From NCBI RefSeq assembly GCF_018373335.1, contig NZ_JAHAHH010000019.1, positions 1-16,323 on the forward strand: a stretch of DNA of 16,323 nucleotides. Reading direction: 5' to 3'. The notes below the pieces were generated by a model. That model made no database searches. It saw only the letters and a list, made by a program, of their open reading frames with translations, and was not told the DNA's origin. The DNA comes from Negativicoccus succinicivorans (GTDB taxonomy: Bacteria > Bacillota > Negativicutes > Veillonellales > Negativicoccaceae). Positions 1 through 6,449 of this stretch are shown one piece after another. The first letter of the stretch is position 1; each line of letters opens with the position of its first letter. The translations under genes were made by a program, and so were the position numbers.

Positions 1-1873
1 AGAAGAGGAAGTCGCCCGCGATTACATCTGTTTTGAACAACCGGCCTGCGTGATCGCCGTGTGTGACGCGACCGCGTTGGAACGCAATTTGAATCTTGTC
101 TTGCAAATTATGGAGACTACGCCGCAGGTAGTCGTCTGCGTGAACTTGCTGGACGAAGCGGCGAAAAAAGAAATTCATATCGACTTGGCGCAACTGGCTC
201 GTCGTCTGGGCGTTCCCGTTATCGGTACGGCGGCCCGCTCCAAGAAGGGGCTCGATGATTTGATCGCCACGGTCAAACAGCGTCATGTCGCCTGCCGGCA
301 ACCGCAAAAACACACTTACCCTGAAGCGATTGAAGCGGCGATCACCAAACTGGAACCCGAGCTCGTTCCGTACGTCGGCCACAAAGTCAGTCCGCGCTGG
401 CTCGCCATACGTCTTTTGGAGCGAGCCGTCGGGATGTCACAGGCAATGGAACGATACCTCGGCATCAATTTGTATAAAATTCCCGCCATCGCGCAGGCGC
501 TCACCGCGGCGCAACGGGATTTGGTGCTGGCGGGATTTCCCCAAGAGAAACTGCGGGACGCGATCAGCGAAAGTTTCATTCGCCGCGCGGAAGCCGTCAG
601 TCAAGAGGTCGTTACCTTTCACAATCCGCATTACGCGCAACGGGATCGCAAACTCGATCGATACTTTACCGGTCCGTATACCGGATTCGCCATTATGTTT
701 CTTTTGCTTTTAGGCGTCTTTTGGCTGACGATTACCGGGTCCAACTATCCTTCCGAAATCCTCGCGCGGATTCTTTTCGCCGGTCAGGATTGGTTGGTCG
801 ACCGCGCCGTTGCTCTGGGGATATCCGAGGCGATCTACGGTCCGCTTTTATTCGGCGTGTATCGCGTCATGGCCTGGGTCGTTTCGGTCATGTTGCCGCC
901 GATGGCGATCTTTTTCCCGCTTTTCACCCTGCTCGAAGACCTCGGTTATTTGCCGCGTGTCGCGTATAACTTGGACCGTTGCTTTCAATACTGTAAAGCC
1001 TGCGGCAAACAGGCCCTCACGATGTGCATGGGCTTCGGTTGCAACGCGGCGGGCGTGACCGGCTGTCGGATCATTGATTCGCCGCGCGAGCAGCTGATTG
1101 CCATCATCACGAACAATTTCGTGCCCTGTAACGGCCGTTTTCCGACGATAATCGCGATGATTTCCATGTTTTGGATCGGGACATCGGGCGGGCTTTTAGA
1201 TTCGCTGGGAGCCGCCTTTTTGCTCGCCATGGTCATTGTTGTCGGTGTCGTCGCCACGCTGGTGGCTTCCAAGCTGCTTTCCATGACCGCGCTGAAGGGA
1301 ATTCCCTCCTCGTTCACGCTCGAGCTGCCGCCGTTTCGCCGACCGCAGATCGGCACCGTCATCGTGCGTTCGCTGTTGGATCGAACGCTCTTTGTACTGT
1401 GGCGCGCCGTCAGCATCGCCGCGCCCGCCGGACTCGTGATTTGGTGCTTAGCCAATCTGCAATATCAGGGCGTCAGCTTAGTCCGCCACATGGTGAACGC
1501 GTTGGAGCCGCTCGGCTACCTCATGGGACTGGACGGCACGATTTTAGCCGCGTTTATTTTAGGTCTGCCGGCGAATGAAATCATTTTCCCCTGTATGATT
1601 ATGATTTATCTCGCCGAAGGCGCTTTACTCGACATCGATAATCTCTCCACCCTGAAAACGCTTTTGCTTGACCACGGTTGGACCTGGCTCACCGCCCTGT
1701 GCGTGATTCTATTTTCACTCATGCATTGGCCCTGCGGCACGACCCTGCTCACCATTCAAAATGAAACGAAAAGCTGGCGTTGGACGATGCTTGCCGCATT
1801 GCTTCCTACCGCCATGGGCATCCTCACTTGCATGGCCGTCGCCGCCATCGTTCGAAGCGTAGGCGGCGCATAA
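1..1873 (+). CDS. feoB: Ferrous iron transport protein B (FeoB), 5'-truncated by window edge
   Basis: The frame is open from base 2 and its start lies left of the window. The first visible residues (EEEVARDYICFEQPACVIAV) match the segment just after G3 of the FeoB G domain. The G4-like NLLDE motif and the G5-like GTAARSKKGL motif follow, then a helical linker, then a multi-helix Gate/permease domain starting near base 690. Diagnostic membrane motifs are LLEDLGYLPRVAYNLD, GFGCNAAGVTGCR and PCNGRFPT, plus a C-terminal WPCGTTLLTIQNET. FeoB couples a cytoplasmic GTPase to Fe2+ uptake across the inner membrane. The Gate motifs are of the GFGCNAAGV/PCNGRFP type rather than the proteobacterial GFGCNVP/PCSARLP type; I believe this is common in Clostridia and Negativicutes. 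It converges on the DASS gene downstream and has no functional link to it. Family assignment is secure; metal specificity is inferred. Confidence 0.95.
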   Translation, partial: EEEVARDYICFEQPACVIAVCDATALERNLNLVLQIMETTPQVVVCVNLLDEAAKKEIHIDLAQLARRLGVPVIGTAARSKKGLDDLIATVKQRHVACRQPQKHTYPEAIEAAITKLEPELVPYVGHKVSPRWLAIRLLERAVGMSQAMERYLGINLYKIPAIAQALTAAQRDLVLAGFPQEKLRDAISESFIRRAEAVSQEVVTFHNPHYAQRDRKLDRYFTGPYTGFAIMFLLLLGVFWLTITGSNYPSEILARILFAGQDWLVDRAVALGISEAIYGPLLFGVYRVMAWVVSVMLPPMAIFFPLFTLLEDLGYLPRVAYNLDRCFQYCKACGKQALTMCMGFGCNAAGVTGCRIIDSPREQLIAIITNNFVPCNGRFPTIIAMISMFWIGTSGGLLDSLGAAFLLAMVIVVGVVATLVASKLLSMTALKGIPSSFTLELPPFRRPQIGTVIVRSLLDRTLFVLWRAVSIAAPAGLVIWCLANLQYQGVSLVRHMVNALEPLGYLMGLDGTILAAFILGLPANEIIFPCMIMIYLAEGALLDIDNLSTLKTLLLDHGWTWLTALCVILFSLMHWPCGTTLLTIQNETKSWRWTMLAALLPTAMGILTCMAVAAIVRSVGGA

Positions 1874-1901
1874 AAAAAGACCTCCGAGGAGGTCTTTTTT
1901 T
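1872..1901. terminator. Bidirectional intrinsic terminator between feoB and the distal DASS gene
   Basis: GACCTC and GAGGTC arms form a GC-rich stem with a CGAG loop, flanked by an A-run on the left and a T-run on the right. It therefore works in both directions. It begins inside the feoB stop codon and lies about 15 nt beyond the stop of the convergent minus-strand transporter gene. Confidence 0.93.
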
Positions 1902-1916
1902 ATGTCATTCAGCAGC

Positions 1917-3194
1917 TCACGGGAAGAACGGCCAAACGATCGGAATCACGATCATCGAAGTGATGAAGCCGACAATACAGAGCGGAATACCGACTTTCAG
2001 GTAATCGTTGAAGCTGTATTGGCCCGGTCCAAGAACCAGGGTATTCGGCGGTGTCGCTACCGGCGTTGCAAAAGCAGCCGACGCGGCAATCGCGATACTT
2101 ACGAGCACGGCTTTCGGATCCGCACCCATGGACTGCGCCATGGAAATGCCGAGCGGTGCCAAGAGCGCCGCCGTCGCCGTGTTGTTCATGAACTGCGTCA
2201 TGATGTTACTCAAGAGATACATAACCGCCGCGATAACGAGCGGGTTCGGGCTGTCGCCGAGCCAGCCGACAACGGTATCGGCAATCAATTTGCCGGCGCC
2301 CGATTTATCCAACGCAGTCGCGATCGGCATCATGCCGGCGAAGAGGAAAATCGTTACCCAGTCAATCGAGGCATACGCCTGTTTTTCCGTCATACAGCCG
2401 GTCAAAACAGCGACCAACGCGCCGATAACGGCTGCAGTCGTCAGCGAAACGCCGAGCTGTTTGGAGAAGACCATCGTCAGTACAACACCGACCAAAATCA
2501 AGAGCGAAATAATCTGTTTCGATTTGCTGTGGTTGACAGTCGACGGATCGACTTCCTGTTCCACTTCGACTTCCGCATCCAGATCATGCGAAGGCAGCAA
2601 GCGTTTGCCGACCGTCAGCGTGAACGCGACGGTGACGAGCGAAAGCGGAATACCCATCCAGGCGAATTCGAAGAAGCCAAATGACGGCAAACCCGCATTG
2701 GCCAATGCGCCGGTAACGATAATATTCGGCGGCGTACCGACCATGGTGAGCGTACCGCCGACGTTGGCGGCGATCGCCATCGGCATCAGGAAGCGCGAGC
2801 CTTTCAATTTCGCCGCCGCGCAGATGCCGGTCACTACCGGAATCAAAGATGCGGCCGTACCGGTGTTGGACAATACCGCACTCATGACAATCGTAACGAG
2901 CATAACGCCGCCCATCAGACGCGTTTCACCCGTGCCCGCCATGCGGACAACCTTCTCACCGATAAGTTGCGCCATGCCGGTATGGAACAACGCCGCACCG
3001 ATGACGAACATGCCGGCGAACAAAACAACCGTCGAGTTCGAAAGACCCGAGAAAATTTGTTTTTCAGAAATAACGCCCAACAAACCCAGCGCAATCGATC
3101 CGCCCATGGAAGTAATCGCAAGCGGAATCAGTTCGGTAATGAACAGCAATGCGACAACGCCCAGGACGCAAAGAGTAATAATAGCAGGACTCAA
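1917..3194 (-). CDS. DASS/SLC13-family carboxylate:Na+ symporter, second copy (TTG start)
   Basis: This 425-residue integral membrane protein has the two-fold repeat of the divalent anion:Na+ symporter family. The first repeat carries SNT (residues 109-111) followed by VGTPPN; the second carries NNT (337-339) followed by VATPPN. In family structures such as VcINDY these hairpin tips form the substrate and Na+ sites. A hydrophilic loop near residues 205-225 separates the halves. The predicted role is Na+-coupled uptake of a C4-dicarboxylate, most likely succinate, inferred from its paralogue in the succinate-decarboxylation operon. The start is TTG at 3194: an AGAAGG Shine-Dalgarno lies six or so bases upstream, and this start aligns with the ATG start of the paralogue. 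It follows the second mmdB by 84 nt and ends at the shared terminator. Exchange or efflux of dicarboxylates is an alternative role. Confidence 0.9.
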   Translation of the reverse strand: MSPAIITLCVLGVVALLFITELIPLAITSMGGSIALGLLGVISEKQIFSGLSNSTVVLFAGMFVIGAALFHTGMAQLIGEKVVRMAGTGETRLMGGVMLVTIVMSAVLSNTGTAASLIPVVTGICAAAKLKGSRFLMPMAIAANVGGTLTMVGTPPNIIVTGALANAGLPSFGFFEFAWMGIPLSLVTVAFTLTVGKRLLPSHDLDAEVEVEQEVDPSTVNHSKSKQIISLLILVGVVLTMVFSKQLGVSLTTAAVIGALVAVLTGCMTEKQAYASIDWVTIFLFAGMMPIATALDKSGAGKLIADTVVGWLGDSPNPLVIAAVMYLLSNIMTQFMNNTATAALLAPLGISMAQSMGADPKAVLVSIAIAASAAFATPVATPPNTLVLGPGQYSFNDYLKVGIPLCIVGFITSMIVIPIVWPFFP

Positions 3195-3201
3195 ATCAAT
3201 A

Positions 3202-3277
3202 CCTTCTTCCTATAACAACTGTAGAACATTTGAAAAATAGGTAAGTGGTTCGGGCAAGAAAGTAAGTGGGAAAAAAG
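3202..3277 (-). promoter_or_regulatory. Shine-Dalgarno of distal DASS gene with possible pairing partner
   Basis: On the mRNA strand the ribosome-binding purine tract GGAAGAAGG (3202-3210) fixes the TTG start at 3194. A pyrimidine tract CTTTTTTCC (3269-3277), directly after the mmdB stop, can pair with all nine bases if two G-U pairs are allowed. This could hide the ribosome site unless ribosomes arrive from mmdB. The operon copy has an analogous pair. The pairing is inferred; the SD itself is clear. Confidence 0.5.
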
Positions 3278-3278
3278 T

Positions 3279-4415
3279 TTATTGCATGGCTTGCAACATA
3301 GCAAGCATCGTGCCGGCCGCGACCGCCGTGCCGATAACACCGGCTACGTTCGGTCCCATCGCGTGCATCAGAAGGAAGTTCGACGGATTGGCTTTCGCGC
3401 CGACCACCTGCGATACGCGCGCCGCCATCGGTACAGCTGATACGCCCGCCGAGCCGATGAGCGGGTTGGTCTTGCCGCCGTCCAGCTTCGTCATTATTTG
3501 ACCGAAGAGTACGCCGGCCGCCGTACCGCCGATAAAGGCCACCAAGCCGAGACCGATAATTTCCAGCGTTTGCACGTTCAGGAAACTTTCCGCCGACATC
3601 GTGATACCGGTACCGAGCGCGAGGAAGATCGTAACCGTATTCATCAACGCGTTCTGCGCCGTATCCGACAGACGATGGGTAACTCCGGATTCGTTGATCA
3701 GGTTACCGAACATCAGCATGCCGAGCAGTGCCGTGATCGAGGGCAAAATCAACGAAATCAGAATCGTCGCGGCGATGGGGAATACCACCTTTTCAAAATG
3801 CGTCACGTGACGCAGCTGACCCATGACGATTTGACGTTGCTTTTTCGTGGTGAACATTTTCATAATCGGCGGCTGGATCAAAGGAACCAGCGACATGTAC
3901 GAATACGCCGCTACCGCGATCGCGCCCAAGAGTTCCGGTGCGAGTTTGGAAGCGAGGTAAATCGATGTCGGGCCGTCCGCTCCGCCGATAATACCGATAG
4001 CCGCCGCCTGCGGTGCCGTAAAGCCCAGGAACATAGCGCCCCCGAGTGCGACAAACACGCCGATCTGTGCGGCCGCTCCTAAAAGAAGCGTTTTAGGATT
4101 CGCGAGCAGCGGACCGAAGTCCGTCATCGCGCCAACTCCCATGAAAATAAGTGGCGGAAAAATTTCATACTGAATGCCCGCGCTGATAAGTGCAAAAACT
4201 CCTTCTTCGAAGCCGTTTTTCGGTAAGTTCGCCAAAATACAGCCGAAAGCGATCGGCCCTAAGAGCAAAGGTTCATACTCTTTGACAAACGCCATGTACA
4301 GCAATAAAATGCCGACAAAAATCATCAGGCCATGACCCAGGGAAAAAGCAATCATACCGCTGTCATGCCATACTGATGTGATCGCTACTATGAAGTCTGT
4401 TGCAAAACTTCCCAA
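3279..4415 (-). CDS. Second MmdB: Na+-pumping decarboxylase beta subunit paralogue (TTG start)
   Basis: This 378-residue OadB/MmdB-family membrane protein is normal in length. In this family the beta subunit decarboxylates carboxybiotin and moves Na+ outward. Residues matching the Klebsiella OadB functional set are present: Asp147 in GGADGPT (D203), Tyr173 in YSYMSLVP (Y229), and Asn317, Gly321 and Ser326 in NPLIGSAGVSAVP (N373, G377, S382). A stretch of about 100 residues around the Asp site is identical to the operon MmdB. Changes cluster at the N terminus, around residues 296-313 and at the extreme C terminus. The start is TTG at 4415, supported by AAAGGAG nine bases upstream; there is no nearby in-frame ATG. 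No mmdA, mmdC or mmdD accompanies it, so it must share the operon's soluble subunits or work differently. It has its own promoter and leader. Confidence 0.9.
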   Translation of the reverse strand: MGSFATDFIVAITSVWHDSGMIAFSLGHGLMIFVGILLLYMAFVKEYEPLLLGPIAFGCILANLPKNGFEEGVFALISAGIQYEIFPPLIFMGVGAMTDFGPLLANPKTLLLGAAAQIGVFVALGGAMFLGFTAPQAAAIGIIGGADGPTSIYLASKLAPELLGAIAVAAYSYMSLVPLIQPPIMKMFTTKKQRQIVMGQLRHVTHFEKVVFPIAATILISLILPSITALLGMLMFGNLINESGVTHRLSDTAQNALMNTVTIFLALGTGITMSAESFLNVQTLEIIGLGLVAFIGGTAAGVLFGQIMTKLDGGKTNPLIGSAGVSAVPMAARVSQVVGAKANPSNFLLMHAMGPNVAGVIGTAVAAGTMLAMLQAMQ

Positions 4416-4746
4416 TTGACCTCTCTCCTTTCTTCTAAAGGGCGGAAAGCTCCGCCCGCTGCCAATGTCCGATCGCTATTTGCTCCGATAGACAAATCCT
4501 TTGCCATGGCTGAAAACGTGTGCCGCATGACGAGGTAGCGACTCGTCGCACAATTGACACTTCGTCATCGAAGTAAGGAGATACTTGGTCAATTTCGTTT
4601 CTCTCAGATTCACGGTCAGGATGCGTTGCAAGCTTTTTCGCAGAAAGCCCGCTCGCAAGCGATCATAAGTGCGCTCTTCCTACGCACGTCGGATAAGTAA
4701 GAGAGACCGATCTAAAAGGTGGACAGAAGGTCATACCCTACTTATG
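4416..4746 (-). promoter_or_regulatory. Long structured 5' leader of the second mmdB-DASS unit
   Basis: About 330 nt separate the predicted transcription start from the TTG start, with no convincing gene inside. On the RNA strand several stems are visible: GTGCG/CGCAC (about 4667-4690), GACGAG/CTCGTC with a 7-nt loop (about 4528-4550), GCTTT/AAAGC, and a 7-bp GGGCGGA/TCCGCCC hairpin (4440-4457) just before the ribosome site. A CCTTT/AAAGG hairpin (4427-4441) would cover the Shine-Dalgarno and shares bases with that last hairpin, so the two exclude each other. This suggests a switching leader such as a riboswitch or protein-binding RNA. I match it to no known class. A 30-codon frame at 4476-4568 containing a CxxC pair lacks a ribosome site. 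Confidence 0.45.
4427..4457 (-). promoter_or_regulatory. Mutually exclusive hairpins at the second mmdB ribosome-binding site
   Basis: The arms at 4440-4446 and 4451-4457 form GGGCGGA/TCCGCCC with a 4-nt loop. The arms at 4427-4431 and 4437-4441 form CCTTT/AAAGG, covering the AAAGGAG ribosome site at 4425-4431. Positions 4440-4441 are needed by both. The first hairpin has only three U residues after it, so it is a poor intrinsic terminator. Confidence 0.4.
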
Positions 4747-4752
4747 TTCTCA

Positions 4753-4781
4753 ATATTACATGCCTTTTAAGCTTTCGTCAA
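4753..4781 (-). promoter_or_regulatory. Sigma-70-type promoter for the second mmdB-DASS unit
   Basis: On the minus strand TTGACG (4776-4781) and TAATAT (4753-4758) are separated by exactly 17 bp. This gives a predicted start near 4746. It is the best promoter I can see in the window, sits in AT-rich sequence, and points into the long leader. It means the duplicated pair is transcribed independently of the main operon. Confidence 0.75.
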
Positions 4782-6042
4782 CATTAATGCAATTCATAAA
4801 TTCGTGTAAATCATTCTTGAAGACCTCCGCAAACTCCTTATTTACAAGCGTTTATATGTCATTATAGAGATTGATATTCTAAATGTTTTATGGTGTTATT
4901 ACTCAGACATATTATCAATATAGCAAACAGTAATTATATTTATGTATATTATTATATTATATATACATGTTTATATAAGATGTTTTGCATCCGTCGCTAT
5001 TATCATTTTTAACGTGACGTCTTTGTCCCGCTCCATAAAAGTCATGGAAATACCTTTTGTAACGCATCCTTCCCAACGATACGTGAAAAACAGTCCCCCA
5101 GATTCGTCCGCGCGCTCCCCGTAAGCCGAGCTTGCCCGTGTATCTTGCCGCTCGCCTTTTCCTCTTCTTCGCGCCCTCGAATCACTCGATCCGTAACCGT
5201 CATGCACGAGCCCGCCATGTCGCCACCAACCGCATCGCGATGACGGTAGGGACAATGAGCACTCGAATATTGGCGATCCGTTCCCGTATCGGACAGCGAA
5301 AAAGTACCGCGACCACATGCATCTGTGTTCACTCGCACCGGTCGTCAAGCCCATCGGACACTTCATTCCAGCTATACCGGCGCTCTTTTATATCCGTAAA
5401 ACTTTTCGTTTATCTGTCGAGCTCAAAAAGTTCCTCGCATGGAAACGGAACATACGCATTCGTCTTTTATGGAACGCCTTCCCCTGCGCGTTTCCTTTCA
5501 TGCGCCTCATGGCGTGATCTTTCATTCACATCCGCCTTCATTTTCTATCTGCCGGCGTTTGCTTTATATTTACCGCTTATTCCTACCTCGCTCTTACACT
5601 TATCCCACTCGCAATACGGCGGCGATTTTTTCTGGCGGATCGCGCATGGTTTCCACAAGAGTCTTCCCCGCCTCGATATGACCTTTCTCCGCATGGAAAT
5701 AATATCGCTCCAAGACAACAATTACCCGTCATTTTCTTCGCATTTATTTCGCAAAAAAACGCCTCAAATCACGACAAAATATAAAATCAGGTCATCTTTT
5801 ATAAGCAAGCAAACACATTTCTTTAGATATTCAAAAAACGCTTATTTTATAAAAATTATAAGCATACCAGTGTGTTTGGCCGTGCGTAGATATAAAACGC
5901 GTAATTTGACCGTTTTTTGCGCATTTGAGTTTACTTGCACTTGACAATCTTGGTTTCTTTTTATCCAAACGCATGTTTCTTTATTTTTTCTCCTTTTCCT
6001 CGTCTCTTTCATTTTATCTGTCGGATACTCTTTTCCGACTAT
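4782..6042. other. Gene-poor gap of about 1.26 kb
   Basis: I see no gene I can support here. Positions 4782-4990 are very AT-rich, with TATA-type repeats at about 4940-4980. Positions 5000-5520 are more GC-rich, and 5700-6030 is AT-rich again and pyrimidine-rich on the plus strand. Long open frames on both strands (for example plus 5132-5944 and minus 4971-5366) are rich in Ser, Arg, His or Cys, lack ribosome sites and resemble no family. A short minus-strand frame at 5600-5713 reads like protein (37 residues) but has no good start. The stretch could be decayed coding sequence or an old insertion site. Confidence 0.5.
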
Positions 6043-6071
6043 AAAAAAGACCGGAAACTTCCGGTCTTTTT
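6043..6071 (-). terminator. Intrinsic terminator after the small membrane-protein gene
   Basis: GACCGGAA and TTCCGGTC arms with a very short loop are flanked by A and T runs. The hairpin begins immediately past the TAG stop at 6073-6075. The flanking A/T runs mean it could act on both strands. Confidence 0.88.
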
Positions 6072-6072
6072 G

Positions 6073-6366
6073 CTAGTTCAATAACGGTGTGGTGAAAATA
6101 AACACGGACGCCAGTCCGATAACAATACACATCGCCAAAAACACGCCGATGCCTTCCAAGGTACGCGGATAACCGAAGTGAAATTTTTCCCCCAGCGGAC
6201 CGCGACGCAAAAAGAAAGAAAAACGGGTGCGTTTTTTGAACCAGCGCGCCTTGCGCTCTTCCCCGATCCATTCTGCCGTAATGCCTACGACGATCATCGC
6301 CGCCAGCATGCATAAAAACAGACGATAGAGGAATTGCGGCGGGCTCATTTGTTCCAAAATTTCCAT
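6073..6366 (-). CDS. Small two-helix membrane protein, function unknown
   Basis: This 97-residue protein has two predicted transmembrane helices at about 12-32 and 71-92. They are joined by a strongly basic loop (KARWFKKRTR, then FFLRRGP), so the loop is likely cytoplasmic. The ATG at 6366 has GAGGT five bases upstream and was chosen over an upstream in-frame ATG at 6423 that lies in the preceding terminator. The gene starts only 24 nt after the strong terminator of the mmd operon and ends at its own terminator. It may be expressed by read-through or from a promoter I cannot see. I recognise no family. Protein-like composition, a ribosome site and a fitted terminator argue for a real gene; the overlapping Arg-rich frame (6014-6370) is a shadow. 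Confidence 0.72.
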   Translation of the reverse strand: MEILEQMSPPQFLYRLFLCMLAAMIVVGITAEWIGEERKARWFKKRTRFSFFLRRGPLGEKFHFGYPRTLEGIGVFLAMCIVIGLASVFIFTTPLLN

Positions 6367-6390
6367 ACAAACCTCAATCAAAAGGTAAAG

Positions 6391-6416
6391 AAAAGGCCTC
6401 GCAAGCGAGGCCTTTT
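6391..6416 (-). terminator. Strong terminator at the end of the succinate/mmd operon
   Basis: A perfect 12-bp inverted repeat, with AAAAGGCCTCGC as the left arm on the plus strand, leaves only a 2-nt loop (in practice a 4-nt loop). On the minus strand it ends in TTTT. It lies about 33 nt beyond the DASS stop codon. Confidence 0.92.
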
Positions 6417-6449
6417 CATACATACGCTAGATTCCTGTCATTCAGCAGC

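Larger units (their letters stand above)
1903..4403 (-). repeat. Duplicated mmdB-DASS module, distal copy
   Basis: This segment is paralogous to 6436-8945: the same two genes in the same order and strand. MmdB proteins are about 90% identical (about 30 substitutions counted by eye over about 370 residues) and DASS proteins about 86%. Similarity reaches 14 nt past the DASS stop codon, but I see none upstream of the mmdB start. The junction between the two genes differs in sequence. Confidence 0.9.

Noticed and set aside
2008..3240. 410-codon plus-strand open frame opposite the distal DASS gene
   Set aside because: Antisense shadow: the minus strand encodes a clear DASS protein with family motifs, and the same shadow appears opposite the other copy.
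4506..4522. TGAAAACGTGTGCC-like sequence resembling a catabolite-repression (cre) site
   Set aside because: Two mismatches to the core, lies over 200 bp downstream of the predicted start, and single weak matches are expected by chance.
4476..4658. Small minus-strand frame (60 codons from TTG, or 30 from ATG at 4568) with a CxxC pair and SHGKGFVYRS, resembling half of a zinc ribbon
   Set aside because: No ribosome site at either start, no second Cys pair, and it lies inside a leader with several stems. I treat it as part of the leader.
4971..5366. 131-codon minus-strand frame and an overlapping 98-codon frame
   Set aside because: Rich in Gly/Arg/Cys, no ribosome site, two frames competing over the same bases, no family resemblance.
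5600..5713. 37-residue protein-like minus-strand frame (contains HAEKGHIEAGK and MRDPPEKIAAV)
   Set aside because: No ribosome site or clear start, preceded by a stop. The minus strand is purine-rich here, which by itself yields Glu/Lys/Arg-rich frames. Possible gene relic only.
5132..5944. 270-codon plus-strand open frame in the gap
   Set aside because: Ser/Arg/His-rich, no ribosome site, composition changes along its length, no recognisable domain; it follows pyrimidine-rich DNA.
5942..5970. Plus-strand TTGACA resembling a -35 box
   Set aside because: No acceptable -10 box at 16-18 bp and no plus-strand gene downstream.
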